Positions 1-7,342 of a stretch of DNA of 15,618 bases are shown here, one piece after another. The translations under genes and the position numbers were made by a program. Position 1 is the first letter of the stretch. Every line of letters begins with the position of its first letter. Source of the stretch: Clostridiales bacterium (GTDB taxonomy: Bacteria > Bacillota > Clostridia > Oscillospirales > QAMX01); assembly GCA_012514045.1 (NCBI GenBank), contig JAAZBA010000032.1:1-15618 (forward strand), given 5' to 3'. A model generated the notes under the pieces. It searched no databases, was not told the origin of the DNA, and saw only the letters and a list, made by a program, of their open reading frames with translations.

Positions 1-44
1 CAAGTATTACACTCGAAGTGTAACACATCTATTGTAATCCTACA
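1..44. repeat. Left copy of 44-bp inverted repeat (IS end or shared operator)
   Basis: This stretch is the reverse complement of 15492-15535 with one mismatch (base 27, A here, T in the other copy read in the same sense). Inside it are a perfect palindrome, TTACACT-CGA-AGTGTAA at 7-23, and a smaller one, TTGTA-ATCC-TACAA, at 32-45. Similarity stops abruptly at base 44, then a second short stretch (67-80, 13 of 14 identical) leads into the -35 box. The repeat may extend left beyond the window, which cannot be seen. Two readings are possible: the terminus of an insertion sequence whose body lies to the left, or a regulatory element shared by the lspA and murA promoters. The repeat itself is certain; its nature is not. 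Confidence 0.9.
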
Positions 45-74
45 ACTTAAACTCGTCAAATAACACATTATTAG

Positions 75-103
75 TTGACAATCATCGTCACCGGTGATAT
101 ACT
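75..103 (+). promoter_or_regulatory. Sigma-A type promoter of the lspA operon
   Basis: The -35 box TTGACA (75-80) and -10 box TATACT (98-103) are separated by 17 bp. This is close to consensus and is the only strong promoter before lspA. Transcription should start near base 110, giving a leader of about 55 nt that is almost pure purine from 137 to 164. I see no riboswitch-like fold in so short a leader. Confidence 0.8.
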
Positions 104-165
104 TACACTGTGTTTTTGTGAGTATTTTTACAGAATAAAGAAGAAAGAAAGAGGAGAAGAAGGAT

Positions 166-669
166 ATGTTTATGTCGGTGATCCTTCCCGCAGTTTATAT
201 AATCGCGATTATTGTGCTTGATAGGATCACAAAGCTCTGGGCGTCAAGCTATCTGTCAAATGTTGGCACAATACCAATAATCCAGGATGTGCTTCACTTG
301 ACATATGCGGAAAACACCGGCATGGCGTTTTCTCTGTTCAGCGGAAAACGGTTCATACTGGTCGTGCTGAGCATTCTGGCGGTAATCGCGATTATATGGC
401 TTTTGAGGCAGGATTACTTTGACACCGCCCTGGGCAAATGGGCAGCTTACACCGTCATAGGCGGCGCAATTGGAAATCTTATCGACAGAATAGTCTACGG
501 CTTTGTGGTTGACATGATTGACGTAAGGATTATAAACTTCGCTATCTTCAACGTGGCGGACTCCTTCGTCTGCATAGGCGGCGGTATGTTTATTCTATAC
601 GTAATACTGGAATGGCGCCGGGAGAGCAAGAGGAAGCATAACAATGACGATACTGAAGCCCGGGAGTGA
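166..669 (+). CDS. lspA: Lipoprotein signal peptidase (signal peptidase II)
   Basis: This is an integral-membrane aspartic protease that removes the signal peptide of prolipoproteins after the lipobox cysteine has been lipidated. The 167 residues match the family's usual length. Visible landmarks are the N-terminal DRITK motif (19-23), AENTGMAFS (48-56), GNLIDR (103-108), VVDMID (114-119) and FNVADS (128-133). The likely catalytic pair is Asp116 and Asp132, by analogy with the family. Four hydrophobic segments lie at about 5-20, 62-80, 92-105 and 134-148, followed by a highly charged C-terminal tail. The start is either ATG 166 (served by GAGGAG at 151-156) or ATG 172 (served by AAGG at 160-163). 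It is the first gene of its operon and overlaps the next gene by 26 nt. The lipoprotein encoded at 3910-4512 is a probable substrate. Confidence 0.95.
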   Translation: MFMSVILPAVYIIAIIVLDRITKLWASSYLSNVGTIPIIQDVLHLTYAENTGMAFSLFSGKRFILVVLSILAVIAIIWLLRQDYFDTALGKWAAYTVIGGAIGNLIDRIVYGFVVDMIDVRIINFAIFNVADSFVCIGGGMFILYVILEWRRESKRKHNNDDTEARE

Positions 670-1561
670 GCACGAATCCCTCCGGCTGGACGTCTATATT
701 TCCGGGGAATGTGAGGAGCTGTCACGTTCGGCGGCTGTAAAGCTTATTGAGAGCGGACTTGTAACCTGCGAAGGGGTGACTCTGAAGAAAAACCACAGAG
801 TTACGGCAGGGGAGATATACCGGGTTATAATCCCCGAGCGGAAAGAGGGAAAAATATTACCTCAGGATATCCCTTTAGACATAGTATACGAGGATGAAAA
901 TATATTGATTATCAACAAGCCCCGGGGCATGGTTGTCCACCCGGCGGCGGGAAACCTCGACGGAACACTTGTAAATGCCCTGCTGCACCACTGCGGAGAC
1001 AATTTATCCAGCATAAACGGAGAAATTCGCCGCGGGATAGTGCACAGGATAGACAAGGATACATCAGGACTTTTAGCGGTGGCGAAAAACGATTTTGCCC
1101 ACTGTGAGCTGGCGCTACAGCTGGCGGATCATCATATGCGCAGAATATATCACGCTCTGGTGTGTGGTTATATGAGAGCCCCTGAGGGCACAATAGACGC
1201 CCCCATTGGAAGAAACGCCGCGGACAGAAAGAAGATGGCGGTAACGGACAAAAATTCTCGCAGGGCGGTAACACACTACAGGGCGCTTTCGGAGTATCTG
1301 GGCTACAGTCTTTTGGAGTGCAGCCTGGAAACCGGCAGAACACATCAGATAAGGGTACACCTGTCCTATATGGGACGTCCAGTAGCGGGGGATACCCTCT
1401 ACGGCGGAAGGGATGAATTCTCCCTTGACGGTCAGTGCCTCCATGCAAAGCTTCTGTCCTTCAGATACCCGGGGAGAGAATACATGGTGACATTTGAAAC
1501 GGAATATCCGGAATACTTCACACGTGTGATAAACATACTTGAAAAAAGGATGAACGGGTGA
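644..1561 (+). CDS. RluA/RluD-family 23S rRNA pseudouridine synthase
   Basis: It isomerises specific uridines in structured RNA, most likely large-subunit rRNA, to pseudouridine. The 305-residue protein has the family's two parts: an S4-like RNA-binding domain at about 12-65 (RLDVYIS, then SRSAAVKLIESGLV) and a catalytic domain from about 80 on. The signature HRIDKDTSGLL begins at His134, which makes Asp137 the expected nucleophile. Further family motifs are NKPRGMVVHP (91-100) and the late GRTHQIRVH. ATG 644 lies inside the end of lspA and is preceded by AGAGGAAG, so translation is probably coupled. lspA followed by an rluD-like gene is a common order in bacteria. The family is certain, but whether it modifies the RluD sites or another uridine cannot be read from sequence. 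Confidence 0.92.
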   Translation: MTILKPGSEHESLRLDVYISGECEELSRSAAVKLIESGLVTCEGVTLKKNHRVTAGEIYRVIIPERKEGKILPQDIPLDIVYEDENILIINKPRGMVVHPAAGNLDGTLVNALLHHCGDNLSSINGEIRRGIVHRIDKDTSGLLAVAKNDFAHCELALQLADHHMRRIYHALVCGYMRAPEGTIDAPIGRNAADRKKMAVTDKNSRRAVTHYRALSEYLGYSLLECSLETGRTHQIRVHLSYMGRPVAGDTLYGGRDEFSLDGQCLHAKLLSFRYPGREYMVTFETEYPEYFTRVINILEKRMNG

Positions 1562-2646
1562 TTATTATGAAAAAAACAATACGCGCCGCAGTTGTGGGTC
1601 TCGGGAGAATAGGCTACTACTTTCACCTCCCGGAAATAAAAAAACATGAGATGTTCGAGGCTTGCGCCGTTGTAGACGTTAGCGATGAACGTCTCAAGGA
1701 GGCAAAGGACAAATTTGGCACCCAGGGCTATAAGACCATGGCGGAAATGATAAGCGCAGAGCATCCCGACCTTGTGGTTATAGCGTCTCCTACACATCTT
1801 CATAAGGAGCACACCATCGAAGCCATGGCTTCAGGCTGCGATGTATTCCTTGACAAGCCCATGGCAAAGAACTACGCAGAAGTATTGGAGATGGCGGAAG
1901 CAGCGGAACGTTTTGGCAAAAAGCTGATGATATACCAGCCACACAGAGGCCGCCCCGAGACACATGCGCTGAGGCAGATCATAAAGGAAAATATAATCGG
2001 CAAGATATACATGTATAAGAGAGCAAATGTAAACTATCTGCGCCGTTCCGATTGGCAGTCTCTGCAGAAGTTCGGAGGAGGCATGCTTAACAACTTCGGA
2101 GCTCACTATGTGGACCAAGCTCTTTATGTTCTGGGCGGAGACTCAGTGGCGAAGGTAAAGGAGATAAACTGCATGCGCCACAAAATAGCCTCTTTGGGCG
2201 ATGCGGACGACGTGGCGAAAATACTCCTGCGCACAACTGAGGACATAACAGTTGATGTTGAGATAAACATGGCATGTGCCCATCAGGTGGAGCCCTTTAT
2301 GTTGCTTGGTGAACATGGTTCTGTGCTTATGCGCGTTAAAGAGGACGGAAGCCAGGTATTTGAGGCGAAATACTTTGTGCCCTCAGAGCTCTCCGAGCTG
2401 TCCTTGTCCGAAAGCCTTGCAGCCGCGGACAGGAAATACTCCCAGGATCAGCCCATTTCTTGGAAGACAAAGGAATATCCCATCCTGCCTGAATATGACG
2501 CAAACTATTATGACTACTGCTACGAATACTATGGAGAGGACAAAGCTCCCTTTGTGCCCCTCTCCCAGACCGTTGAGCTTATGAGAATTCTTGAGGAGTG
2601 CAAAAACATAAGCCGTTGCTCCTACGATTCCTCAATAAAGATATAG
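1558..2646 (+). CDS. Gfo/Idh/MocA-family NAD(P)-dependent oxidoreductase
   Basis: Predicted to be a cytosolic dehydrogenase acting on a sugar, inositol or related polyol; the substrate cannot be named. The 362 residues begin with a Rossmann fold, glycine motif GLGRIG at 14-19. The usual catalytic-lysine motif EKP appears as DKP at 99-101 (Lys100), and GAHYVD at 181-186 supplies the conserved His183 and Asp186. The second half is the beta-sheet domain of the family. The start is GTG 1558, overlapping the preceding stop as GTGA, with AAAGGA ending at 1550. ATG 1567 is possible but worse placed. The gene sits between rluD-like and cobS with almost no gaps, so it is co-transcribed with them, but nothing shows a link in function. 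Confidence 0.85.
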   Translation: MIIMKKTIRAAVVGLGRIGYYFHLPEIKKHEMFEACAVVDVSDERLKEAKDKFGTQGYKTMAEMISAEHPDLVVIASPTHLHKEHTIEAMASGCDVFLDKPMAKNYAEVLEMAEAAERFGKKLMIYQPHRGRPETHALRQIIKENIIGKIYMYKRANVNYLRRSDWQSLQKFGGGMLNNFGAHYVDQALYVLGGDSVAKVKEINCMRHKIASLGDADDVAKILLRTTEDITVDVEINMACAHQVEPFMLLGEHGSVLMRVKEDGSQVFEAKYFVPSELSELSLSESLAAADRKYSQDQPISWKTKEYPILPEYDANYYDYCYEYYGEDKAPFVPLSQTVELMRILEECKNISRCSYDSSIKI

Positions 2647-2649
2647 ACA

Positions 2650-3381
2650 ATGAAAGCATTCCTTACAGCTTTATCCATGTTTACGATCATCTCCGTGCCC
2701 CAGACTGAGTGGGATGAAAACGGAGGAAGCAACGCTCTTGCCCTTTTTGGATTGGCAGGAGCGATAATAGGAGCGATATACGCGGGAGTGTATGCCCTTC
2801 TCGGCTTATTCGGTATAAATCCCCTGATTATTGCGCCGATTATCGCGTTTCTCCCCTCAATCCTGTCTGGTTTTCTCCATTTGGACGGATTCATGGACGT
2901 ATCTGACGCGGTGCTGTCGCATCGCTCAAGAGAAGAAAGGCTCAAGATCCTAAAAGATGCCCATTGTGGTTCATTCGCGGTGGTCATGCTTGTTATTCTC
3001 TCCTCGGTATTGCTTTTTGCCTCTTGTTCGGTGGTAAAGGAGAACGTTAGCCCCATTGCCATAGCTATGATACCCATAGTATCCCGTTCTGCCGCTGCAA
3101 TCGCGCTTTTGTCGCTCCCTCCCCTCGAAGGAAGCTCCCTGGGGACATACTTTACGAAAAACAAAAAGCCCCGGCACACAGTTATATCCGCACTTATCCT
3201 TGCGGTGTCAATGATTCTTGCCGCCGTGTTTGGTGGCGTGGGCTGCGCTGTGGCGGGATTTATAGTGTACTCGCTGTCACTTCTTAGCGTATACCATTCC
3301 CTTCGGGGAATAAACGGGGACGTGACCGGCTTTCTTGTGTGTGTCACCGAGGCAGCCATGCTTGCGGGGTGCGTGCTGTGA
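2650..3381 (+). CDS. cobS: Adenosylcobinamide-GDP ribazoletransferase (cobalamin synthase)
   Basis: CobS joins adenosylcobinamide-GDP to alpha-ribazole (or its phosphate) to make adenosylcobalamin (or its phosphate), in the cytoplasmic membrane. The 243-residue protein is of normal length and largely hydrophobic. The family signature is plain: GFLHLDGFMDVSD at 74-86 with its acidic and histidine residues, followed by the basic stretch SHRSREERLKILKD and HCGSF. The start ATG 2650 follows the previous stop by 3 nt. The next gene, cobC, overlaps it by 4 nt (GTGA). The two genes cover neighbouring steps of nucleotide-loop assembly. The companions cobU and cobT, normally close by, are not in this window. 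Confidence 0.92.
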   Translation: MKAFLTALSMFTIISVPQTEWDENGGSNALALFGLAGAIIGAIYAGVYALLGLFGINPLIIAPIIAFLPSILSGFLHLDGFMDVSDAVLSHRSREERLKILKDAHCGSFAVVMLVILSSVLLFASCSVVKENVSPIAIAMIPIVSRSAAAIALLSLPPLEGSSLGTYFTKNKKPRHTVISALILAVSMILAAVFGGVGCAVAGFIVYSLSLLSVYHSLRGINGDVTGFLVCVTEAAMLAGCVL

Positions 3382-3932
3382 AAATATACCTCATCCGCCA
3401 CGGAGCCACAAAGGAGGGGAAAAGCCGCCTCTACTGCGGTTCAAGCGATGTCCCACTCTGTGATGACAGCATAAAACCATTCCTCCGCGATGTAGACGTG
3501 CTGATCTCCAGCCCCATGAGGCGATGTCTGGAAACAGCTAAGATAATGTTCCCGGGGAAAAAAATAAGAATCTCCCCGGATCTCGGGGAGATGGATTTCG
3601 GCCGGTTTGAGCTCCACTCTTACGAGGAGCTTAGAGATGACAAGGACTATATAAGCTGGATTACCGACAAAACGGGAGATGTACTCTGCCCCGGCGGAGA
3701 GTCGAAAAACAGCTTCACAAAGCGGGTATTGGATGCCTTTATTCGTGAGATTGATTCCCTTGGACAATTGGGAAGCGCTGCGTTTCTGCTCCACGGAGGA
3801 GTAATCGGCGTGATTATGGAAAGCTTCTGCGAAGTAAAGAAACCTTATTACGAATGGAAGCCCCCCTATGCGGGAGGCTTCGAAACAGTTTTGCTTGATA
3901 ATATGGTGCTCAGTTTCCAAGGATGTTTATAG
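3378..3932 (+). CDS. cobC: Histidine phosphatase, probable alpha-ribazole phosphatase
   Basis: A member of the phosphoglycerate-mutase-like histidine phosphatases. Next to cobS the likely role is removal of the 5'-phosphate from alpha-ribazole phosphate or adenosylcobalamin phosphate. With the GTG start at 3378 the protein has 184 residues and begins MKIYLIRHGAT, which places the phospho-accepting His at residue 8. Further motifs are SSPMRRCLETA, GEMDFGRFE with the catalytic acid, and the second histidine in LLHGGVIG. The GTG overlaps the cobS stop by 4 nt, and GGGGT lies at a usable distance upstream. A longer reading from 3339 would add 13 residues before the conserved beta strand and is unlikely. 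The last 23 nt overlap the opposite-strand cyclophilin gene. The name rests on context as well as motifs. Confidence 0.85.
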   Translation: MKIYLIRHGATKEGKSRLYCGSSDVPLCDDSIKPFLRDVDVLISSPMRRCLETAKIMFPGKKIRISPDLGEMDFGRFELHSYEELRDDKDYISWITDKTGDVLCPGGESKNSFTKRVLDAFIREIDSLGQLGSAAFLLHGGVIGVIMESFCEVKKPYYEWKPPYAGGFETVLLDNMVLSFQGCL

Positions 3933-4512
3933 TCTTGATAATGATATCCTCTGTTGTGTATTCCCCCTCCGCCTCGGCGTTGGCATATTCCTCAACATAC
4001 TTCATGCCGGAGGTAATCTGACCGAAGGCGGCATACTCTCCGTTGTAGTTGGAGCGCTTGTCCAGAAGAATGAAGAATGAATCGTAGGCGGTGTCGTACT
4101 CGTTCTTTCTCGCCATGGAGATTGTGCCTCTCACGTGCTTGATGGTGTTGTTCCAGCCGTTTTTTGAAACCTCGGCGCGGATGCAGTAATCGGGATCGCT
4201 ATCGGCGCTTGTCTGAATCAGCACACCGGGAACGGTACGGTTAAAGCGCACCCCGTCGTAATGGCCGGACTCGGCAAGGGTGATGAAATTGCGGACGGTT
4301 ATGGGCGCTATCTTGGGATAGAGCTCGCCTTCTATGACATTTCCGTCCTCCATGACTATCTCAAAGAAGATTGTTCTTGATGTGTTGTAGTCGATGGGAA
4401 GCTCGTCGGCTGAGGAGATGATCTTCAATTTTTTGCCGCAACCGGATAGGATGTAGACAAGCATAAGTACCGCGAGCAGCAGCATAATAAATCTTGTGGC
4501 TTTTGTTTTCAT
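3910..4512 (-). CDS. Lipoprotein cyclophilin-type peptidyl-prolyl isomerase (divergent active site)
   Basis: The 200-residue protein has a lipoprotein signal: basic N-terminus, hydrophobic run at 8-22, lipobox LSGC with Cys25. It should be processed by LspA and anchored on the outer face of the membrane. Residues about 45-198 match the cyclophilin fold: FFEIVMEDG, APITVRNFITLA, FNRTVPGVLIQ (90-100), SFFILL (145-150), and AAFGQITSGM (161-170). Compared with classical cyclophilins the active site is altered. FHR is FNR (Arg92 kept), PGFM is PGVL, and the Gln of SQFF is Ser or Asp here, although Gln100 is kept. Catalysis may therefore be weak, or the protein may act mainly as a chaperone. GGAGGAA at 4518-4524 is a strong ribosome binding site. 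The gene is monocistronic and converges on cobC with a 23-nt overlap. Confidence 0.88.
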   Translation of the reverse strand: MKTKATRFIMLLLAVLMLVYILSGCGKKLKIISSADELPIDYNTSRTIFFEIVMEDGNVIEGELYPKIAPITVRNFITLAESGHYDGVRFNRTVPGVLIQTSADSDPDYCIRAEVSKNGWNNTIKHVRGTISMARKNEYDTAYDSFFILLDKRSNYNGEYAAFGQITSGMKYVEEYANAEAEGEYTTEDIIIKTINILGN

Positions 4513-4545
4513 TTGTATTCCTCCGATAAATTCTCTCTGCCGATA

Positions 4546-4574
4546 ATTTTACAATAGCTGCTGCGAAACGTCAA
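4546..4574 (-). promoter_or_regulatory. Promoter of the lipoprotein cyclophilin gene
   Basis: On the minus strand TTGACG (4574-4569) and TAAAAT (4551-4546) are 17 bp apart. The start of transcription would be near 4539, leaving a leader of about 27 nt with a strong GGAGGAA site. It is part of the 188-bp divergent intergenic region 4513-4700. Confidence 0.75.
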
Positions 4575-4639
4575 GCATTAAATTGTTAATTCATATGAGA
4601 ATGACTGTTTTTGTCTTGGAAAATGCTACGCAATAACGA

Positions 4640-4668
4640 TTGACTAAGAAAACAGATAATGATAAAAT
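4640..4668 (+). promoter_or_regulatory. Promoter of the methyltransferase-ecf-truA-cvpA operon
   Basis: TTGACT (4640-4645) and TAAAAT (4663-4668) are separated by 17 bp, near consensus. The expected start is near 4675, and the ribosome binding site AAAGGAAA lies before ATG 4701. No second strong promoter is evident before the later genes of this run. Confidence 0.75.
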
Positions 4669-4700
4669 ATACCTATCAGGACAAAAAAGGAAATTAACCG

Positions 4701-5573
4701 ATGTTTTTATCCGATAAATGGATCGATTTTGAGGTTATTGACTGCTCCGACGGCGAGAGACTCGAACGCTGGGGCAAATATATACTCATACGTCCCGATC
4801 CCCAGGCTGTGTGGCGCAGCGGAAGAGAGGACAGACGGTGGAAACAGGCGGACGCAACATATATCCGCTCCAATACCGGCGGAGGCCACTGGGAAAACAA
4901 GAGGCTTCCGGACGCTTGGAAAATCTCCTACCGTGACCTGTCCTTTAACCTTAAGCCTATGACCTTTAAGCATACAGGTCTGTTCCCCGAGCAGGCGGAC
5001 AACTGGGATTTTGCTGCTGAGCGCATAAGAGAAAGACTTAGGCAGGGCAGAAGCGCCAGAGTGCTGAATCTTTTCGCATATACGGGAGCCGCCAGCATAT
5101 CTGCCGCTGAGGCGGGAGCGGAGGTATGCCACGTGGATGCCGCCAAGGGTATGGTGGCGTGGGCAAAAGAAAACGCCAAGCTTTCAGGGCTTGAGTCCGC
5201 CCCTATCCGGTGGATTGTGGACGACTGCGCCAAGTTCATTGAGCGTGAAATCAGAAGAGGACGCACCTACGACATGATAATCATGGATCCCCCTTCCTAT
5301 GGGAGAGGTCCCTCCGGCGAGGTCTGGAAGATAGAGAACGATCTCTACAACTTCGTGGCGCTATGCACCCGTGTCATGTCCGATGACCCGGATTTTATGA
5401 TGATTTCCTCATATTCCACGGGGCTTGCCCCCTCGGTATCGGGCTATATCCTGGGGCTTACAGCAGGGAAGAGGTTCGGCAGGGGAGAATGCGTCTGTGC
5501 AGAACTTGCGCTCCCCGTGTCCTCAACAGGAATGGCGCTTCCCTGCGGAGCCACCGCAAGGATAGTATTTTAG
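4701..5573 (+). CDS. Class I SAM-dependent methyltransferase, RlmI/RlmK-like (probable rRNA methyltransferase)
   Basis: The 290-residue protein has a Rossmann-type methyltransferase domain: motif I VLNLFAYTGAAS (121-132), an acidic residue after strand 2 (HVDAAKG, Asp146), VDDCAKF (173-179) and the catalytic-type motif MDPPSY (195-200). This pattern belongs to the large-subunit rRNA methyltransferases of the RlmI/RlmL(K) group, which use S-adenosylmethionine. The N-terminal 100 residues, rich in Trp and Arg, are not a recognisable PUA domain; they may bind substrate. The exact target base cannot be told. It heads the operon, with ATG 4701 nine bases after AAAGGA. The following ecfA1 gene starts 18 bases after its stop. 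Confidence 0.82.
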   Translation: MFLSDKWIDFEVIDCSDGERLERWGKYILIRPDPQAVWRSGREDRRWKQADATYIRSNTGGGHWENKRLPDAWKISYRDLSFNLKPMTFKHTGLFPEQADNWDFAAERIRERLRQGRSARVLNLFAYTGAASISAAEAGAEVCHVDAAKGMVAWAKENAKLSGLESAPIRWIVDDCAKFIEREIRRGRTYDMIIMDPPSYGRGPSGEVWKIENDLYNFVALCTRVMSDDPDFMMISSYSTGLAPSVSGYILGLTAGKRFGRGECVCAELALPVSSTGMALPCGATARIVF

Positions 5574-5591
5574 ATTTGGATGTGAATCGTC

Positions 5592-6446
5592 TTGAATAGC
5601 TTTATCAGCGCAGACAGCATTAAATTTGAATATAAGAATATAGAGGGACAGACCCAGCTTGCGCTGGACGGACTGAACATAAAGATAGATAAGGGCGAAT
5701 TTGTGGCGGTGCTGGGTCATAACGGCTCCGGCAAGTCCACCTTTGCCAAGCACATGAACGCGATCCTTGTGCCCACGGAAGGGAAGCTCACGGTAAAGGG
5801 CATGGACACGGCGGACGATGACCTTCTATACGATATCCGCCAGTGTGTTGGTATGGTTTTCCAAAACCCCGACAACCAGCTTGTGGCAACGGTGGTGGAA
5901 GAGGACGTGGCTTTTGCTCCGGAAAACCTGGGAGTGCCTAGGGAGGAAATAAGAAAGAGAGTGGACGATGCCCTTGAGGCGGTAGGCATGACAAAGTACA
6001 AGCTCCATGCCACCTATAAGCTCTCCGGAGGACAGAAGCAGCGGGTTGCCATCGGCGGCATAATCGCCATGAGACCGGAATGCATCGTACTGGACGAACC
6101 CACGGCTATGCTTGACCCGGTGGGACGAAAAGAGGTCATGAAGTCTATCCGCATGCTGAACCGTGATCTGGGTATAACAATAGTGCTCATTACCCACCAT
6201 ATGAACGAAGCCGCGGAAGCGGACAGAGTTATCGTCATGAGCAAGGGAAAGGTCATAATGGATGCGCCCCCGAAAGAGGTGTTTTGGCGCACCGAAGAGC
6301 TCTACGACGCAGGACTTTCCGTACCTCAGCCTGTGGAACTGCTGCTGCTTATGCGCAAAGACGGTGCAGAAATTGAAGAAGGCGTGTTGACTGTGGAAGA
6401 GTGCGCCGAGGCGCTGGCAAAAATCATCAAAAGCGCTAGAAAATGA
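5592..6446 (+). CDS. ecfA1: ECF transporter energy-coupling ATPase EcfA1
   Basis: One of the two ATPases that power energy-coupling-factor importers of vitamins or metals. The 284 residues carry Walker A GHNGSGKST (42-50), the Q-loop at Gln91 followed by NPDNQLVATVVEEDVAF, signature LSGGQ (144-148), Walker B VLDEP (166-170) and the H-loop His202. The NPDNQ pattern with a long charged stretch after the Q-loop is typical of the EcfA1 subunit. The start is an unusual TTG at 5592; an in-frame stop at 5583-5585 excludes anything upstream, and no other good start precedes the first conserved strand. GGAT at 5578-5581 is a weak ribosome binding site. ecfA2 follows 26 bases after its stop. Confidence 0.94.
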   Translation: MNSFISADSIKFEYKNIEGQTQLALDGLNIKIDKGEFVAVLGHNGSGKSTFAKHMNAILVPTEGKLTVKGMDTADDDLLYDIRQCVGMVFQNPDNQLVATVVEEDVAFAPENLGVPREEIRKRVDDALEAVGMTKYKLHATYKLSGGQKQRVAIGGIIAMRPECIVLDEPTAMLDPVGRKEVMKSIRMLNRDLGITIVLITHHMNEAAEADRVIVMSKGKVIMDAPPKEVFWRTEELYDAGLSVPQPVELLLLMRKDGAEIEEGVLTVEECAEALAKIIKSARK

Positions 6447-6472
6447 TTTAATATACGAATTGAGAAGATAAA

Positions 6473-7342
6473 ATGTCAACCATAATTGAAGCCAGGTCTC
6501 TGACCTATACCTACGGCGTGGGCACGCCCTTTGAGCATACGGCATTGGATAATGTATCCTTCAGGATTGAGGAGGGAGAGTTTGTCGGTATAATAGGCCA
6601 CACAGGTTCCGGGAAATCCACCCTTGTGCAGATGCTCAACGGACTTGTTACCCCTTCCTCCGGAGAGGTGTACTTCAGAGACAAGAATATACACGATAAA
6701 GACTACAAACTCAGAGATATGCGATTTAAAGTCGGCCTTGTGTTCCAGTATCCGGAATATCAGCTCTTTGAGGAGACTGTATACAGAGATATAGCTTTCG
6801 GTCCGAAGAACATGGGACTCAGTGAATCGGAAATCGATGACCGGGTCAGAGAGGCGGCAAGGTTTACCGGTATCAGGGAGGAGCAGCTTGAAAAATCTCC
6901 CTTTGAGCTTTCAGGCGGTCAGAAGAGGAGAGTGGCAATAGCGGGAGTGCTGGCAATGCGCCCCGAGGTGCTTATTCTGGACGAACCCACCTCCGGGCTT
7001 GACCCCCGCGGCAGGGAGAGGATCCTGGAACTTATCAAGTCATACCACAGGGAGAGGGGCACAACAGTGCTGTTCGTAACCCACTCCATGGAGGACATCG
7101 CGAGAACGGTGGAGAGGCTTATTGTTCTCAATGAATCGAAGCTTGTACTGGATGATATCCCGGAGAATGTGTTTCTGAAAGCGGATTTCCTTGACAGCAT
7201 CGGTCTTGACGTGCCTCAGATAACAAAGGTATTTATGCTTTTATCTGAAAAGTATGGGATAAACATTCCTACCTCAGTATACACAGTAAAATACGCGAAA
7301 AAGATAGTGGACGAGCTTATGGCAAAGGGGGAGATAAAATGA
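6473..7342 (+). CDS. ecfA2: ECF transporter energy-coupling ATPase EcfA2
   Basis: The second ATPase of the ECF module, which pairs with EcfA1 on the cytoplasmic face of EcfT. The 289-residue protein has Walker A GHTGSGKST (42-50), Q-loop Gln92 in VFQYPEYQLFEETV (the EcfA2-type version), signature LSGGQ (146-150), Walker B ILDEP (168-172) and His204. The C-terminal extension of about 60 residues fits the family's dimerisation region. ATG 6473 follows a weak GAGAAG site. The stop overlaps the start of ecfT as ATGA, so the two are translationally coupled. Confidence 0.94.
   Translation: MSTIIEARSLTYTYGVGTPFEHTALDNVSFRIEEGEFVGIIGHTGSGKSTLVQMLNGLVTPSSGEVYFRDKNIHDKDYKLRDMRFKVGLVFQYPEYQLFEETVYRDIAFGPKNMGLSESEIDDRVREAARFTGIREEQLEKSPFELSGGQKRRVAIAGVLAMRPEVLILDEPTSGLDPRGRERILELIKSYHRERGTTVLFVTHSMEDIARTVERLIVLNESKLVLDDIPENVFLKADFLDSIGLDVPQITKVFMLLSEKYGINIPTSVYTVKYAKKIVDELMAKGEIK

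Noticed and set aside
104..165. Riboswitch in the lspA operon leader (considered because cobS and cobC are in the operon)
   Set aside because: The leader is only about 55 nt and mostly purines; a cobalamin riboswitch needs far more sequence and a B12-box, which I do not see.
3339..3377. Upstream extension of cobC to an ATG at 3339
   Set aside because: It lies deep inside cobS and would place 13 residues before the conserved first beta strand; GTG 3378 gives the normal start and a typical 4-nt overlap.
2622..3401. 259-codon open frame on the minus strand opposite cobS
   Set aside because: It is a shadow of cobS, whose signature motif and coupling to cobC are clear.
5826..6545. 239-codon open frame on the minus strand opposite ecfA1
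   Set aside because: Its sequence is Cys/His/Arg-rich in the way typical of antisense frames, and ecfA1 motifs on the other strand are unmistakable.
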